NCBI GenBank assembly: GCA_950097145.1
Contig: CATNCF010000011.1
Span: forward strand, 1-64,000
DNA: 64,000 nt
Reading direction: 5' to 3'
DNA from: an uncultured Lachnospiraceae bacterium
GTDB lineage: Bacteria; Bacillota; Clostridia; Lachnospirales; Lachnospiraceae
How positions within the stretch are numbered: position 1 is the stretch's first letter; every line of letters begins with the position of its first letter. Position numbers and translations under genes: made by a program. Positions 62,727 to 64,000 of the stretch are shown in pieces. The notes beneath the pieces are model-generated. The model was not told the DNA's origin. It did not search any database and saw only the letters and a list, made by a program, of their open reading frames with translations.

Positions 62727-64000
62727 TTAGGGGAGAACTGTCCATACCTGCACGGCCCCGCTCTTTGCTCTCACCCGAATCTGTCCCTGTCTCATAGTAT
62801 AAAATATCCTGCTTCCAGACGATTCTATCCGCTCTACTGCCTCTGCTCCCGGATGTCCATAAGAATTGTTAATTCCACAGGATATCACTGTCATCTTAGG
62901 CGCTAATACGCTCATAAATTCCTCACTGCTGGAGCCATTCGAGCCATGGTGCGCCGCCTTATAAAAATCTACGGAGGATATTCCATACTGTTTCCTGAAA
63001 TCCTGTTCCAGCAGTTTCTGTTCCTGCTCAATTCCCATATCTCCGGTAAAAATCCCGGTAAACGTTCCGTGCCTTACTGCAACTGCCAGAGATGCTGCAT
63101 TCCGGTCTGCTTCACTGTTTTCGGAAGGCTTTGTTCCAGGATCTGGCGCAAGCACTGTAAATCTTGTGTCTTTTGTCCCAAATTCCATCCCCGGTGTAAC
63201 ATACAGAATCCGGCATCCTGCTTCTTTGGCAAGAATCTCTAATTCTTCTGCGGCTTCATCTCTCACCATACCATCTGCCAATATCAGATATTCTACCGGA
63301 TACCCCTGCTGCAGTATTTCCTTAAAGCCACTGATGTGATCGTAATCTGCATGACTCACAATCCAGCCTTTGACAGAGCGGATTCCCCGGCACTTCAGGA
63401 ACGGAAGAATCCGGTATGTACCCAGTTTCTTCACATCGCTGCTGCCTCCATCCACAAAAAAATGCTCTCCTGATTCTGTCTGAATGAAAGTTCCGTCTCC
63501 CTGCCCCACATCCAGCACATTAACTTCAAATTGAGGCTTCTGCCGGATAAATATCAGGCAGAACAAGGCAATTCCTATTCCAGCATACCAACGCCGCTCT
63601 TTCCTATTCCACACCAGAACAAGGCAAAGGACCAATAGGCTGTAATAAGCAGCTATAAGCCCTGGCTCCGGCCTTCCTGTGATATATTCGGATGCAGGAA
63701 AACTTAAAAATATCCGGCAGATTCCCTGGTTCATCCCAAGAATCCAGCCTGCGGGCTTTAGAACCGCCTTTCCCAAAAGAGGAAAAAAACTTCCTGAAAT
63801 TCCTCCAAAAACACCCAAAAATAACAGGACTCCCAAAAATGGAAGGACACAGGCATTTACTAAAATACTATAATTTGACATTTCGTAATGATAATACAAA
63901 GACAGCGGCAATACCGTTAACTGAATGCAGAGGCTCACCAGTATGGTATCCTTTACCTTCGATACTGCCTTTTCCAATCTTCCAAAACAGATTTTCTCTC
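62727..64000 (-). CDS. comEC: ComEC/Rec2-type competence protein, C-terminal part (5' end outside window)
   Basis: Hydrophobic competence region and metallo-beta-lactamase domain (NVLDVGQGDGTFIQTESGEHFFVDGG, SHADYDHISG); reading frame runs to the window edge. Confidence 0.9.
   Translation of the reverse strand, partial: EKICFGRLEKAVSKVKDTILVSLCIQLTVLPLSLYYHYEMSNYSILVNACVLPFLGVLLFLGVFGGISGSFFPLLGKAVLKPAGWILGMNQGICRIFLSFPASEYITGRPEPGLIAAYYSLLVLCLVLVWNRKERRWYAGIGIALFCLIFIRQKPQFEVNVLDVGQGDGTFIQTESGEHFFVDGGSSDVKKLGTYRILPFLKCRGIRSVKGWIVSHADYDHISGFKEILQQGYPVEYLILADGMVRDEAAEELEILAKEAGCRILYVTPGMEFGTKDTRFTVLAPDPGTKPSENSEADRNAASLAVAVRHGTFTGIFTGDMGIEQEQKLLEQDFRKQYGISSVDFYKAAHHGSNGSSSEEFMSVLAPKMTVISCGINNSYGHPGAEAVERIESSGSRIFYTMRQGQIRVRAKSGAVQVWTVLP

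Overview
The window looks like chromosomal DNA of an anaerobic Firmicute, probably Lachnospiraceae (inferred from protein style, codon usage and gene content). Most of it is ordinary housekeeping: aromatic amino acid genes (tyrA, aroA), queA, pheST behind a T-box leader, pckA, thrC, leuCD, ilvNC, a split cobalamin methionine synthase with metF, hemW, lepA, holA, a partial comEC, several two-component systems and ABC/MATE transporters. The less ordinary signals are: (1) a dispersed palindromic, MITE-like ~137-157 bp repeat in three copies (window start, ~7.15 kb, ~51.4 kb), one copy truncating a frameshifted gene remnant; (2) a second, unrelated ~175 bp nested-palindrome element between the LysR gene and ilvC; (3) an overlapping IbrA/IbrB-like pair (PAPS-reductase/PP-loop DUF3440-like plus ParB-like) with its 3' end against a nested inverted-repeat element; (4) a protein with two AP2-like modules around what looks like a degenerate HNH homing-endonuclease core; (5) a CheY plus MshEN-like/CheX-like two-gene cassette; (6) a 6S RNA, over which the ORF track calls spurious proteins; (7) a MerR-type 19-bp-spacer promoter for a MATE pump; (8) an EF-G paralogue with altered GTPase motifs. 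No CRISPR array, rRNA, tRNA, IS transposase or prophage module was recognised. Family assignments come from reading motifs by eye; no database search was run.
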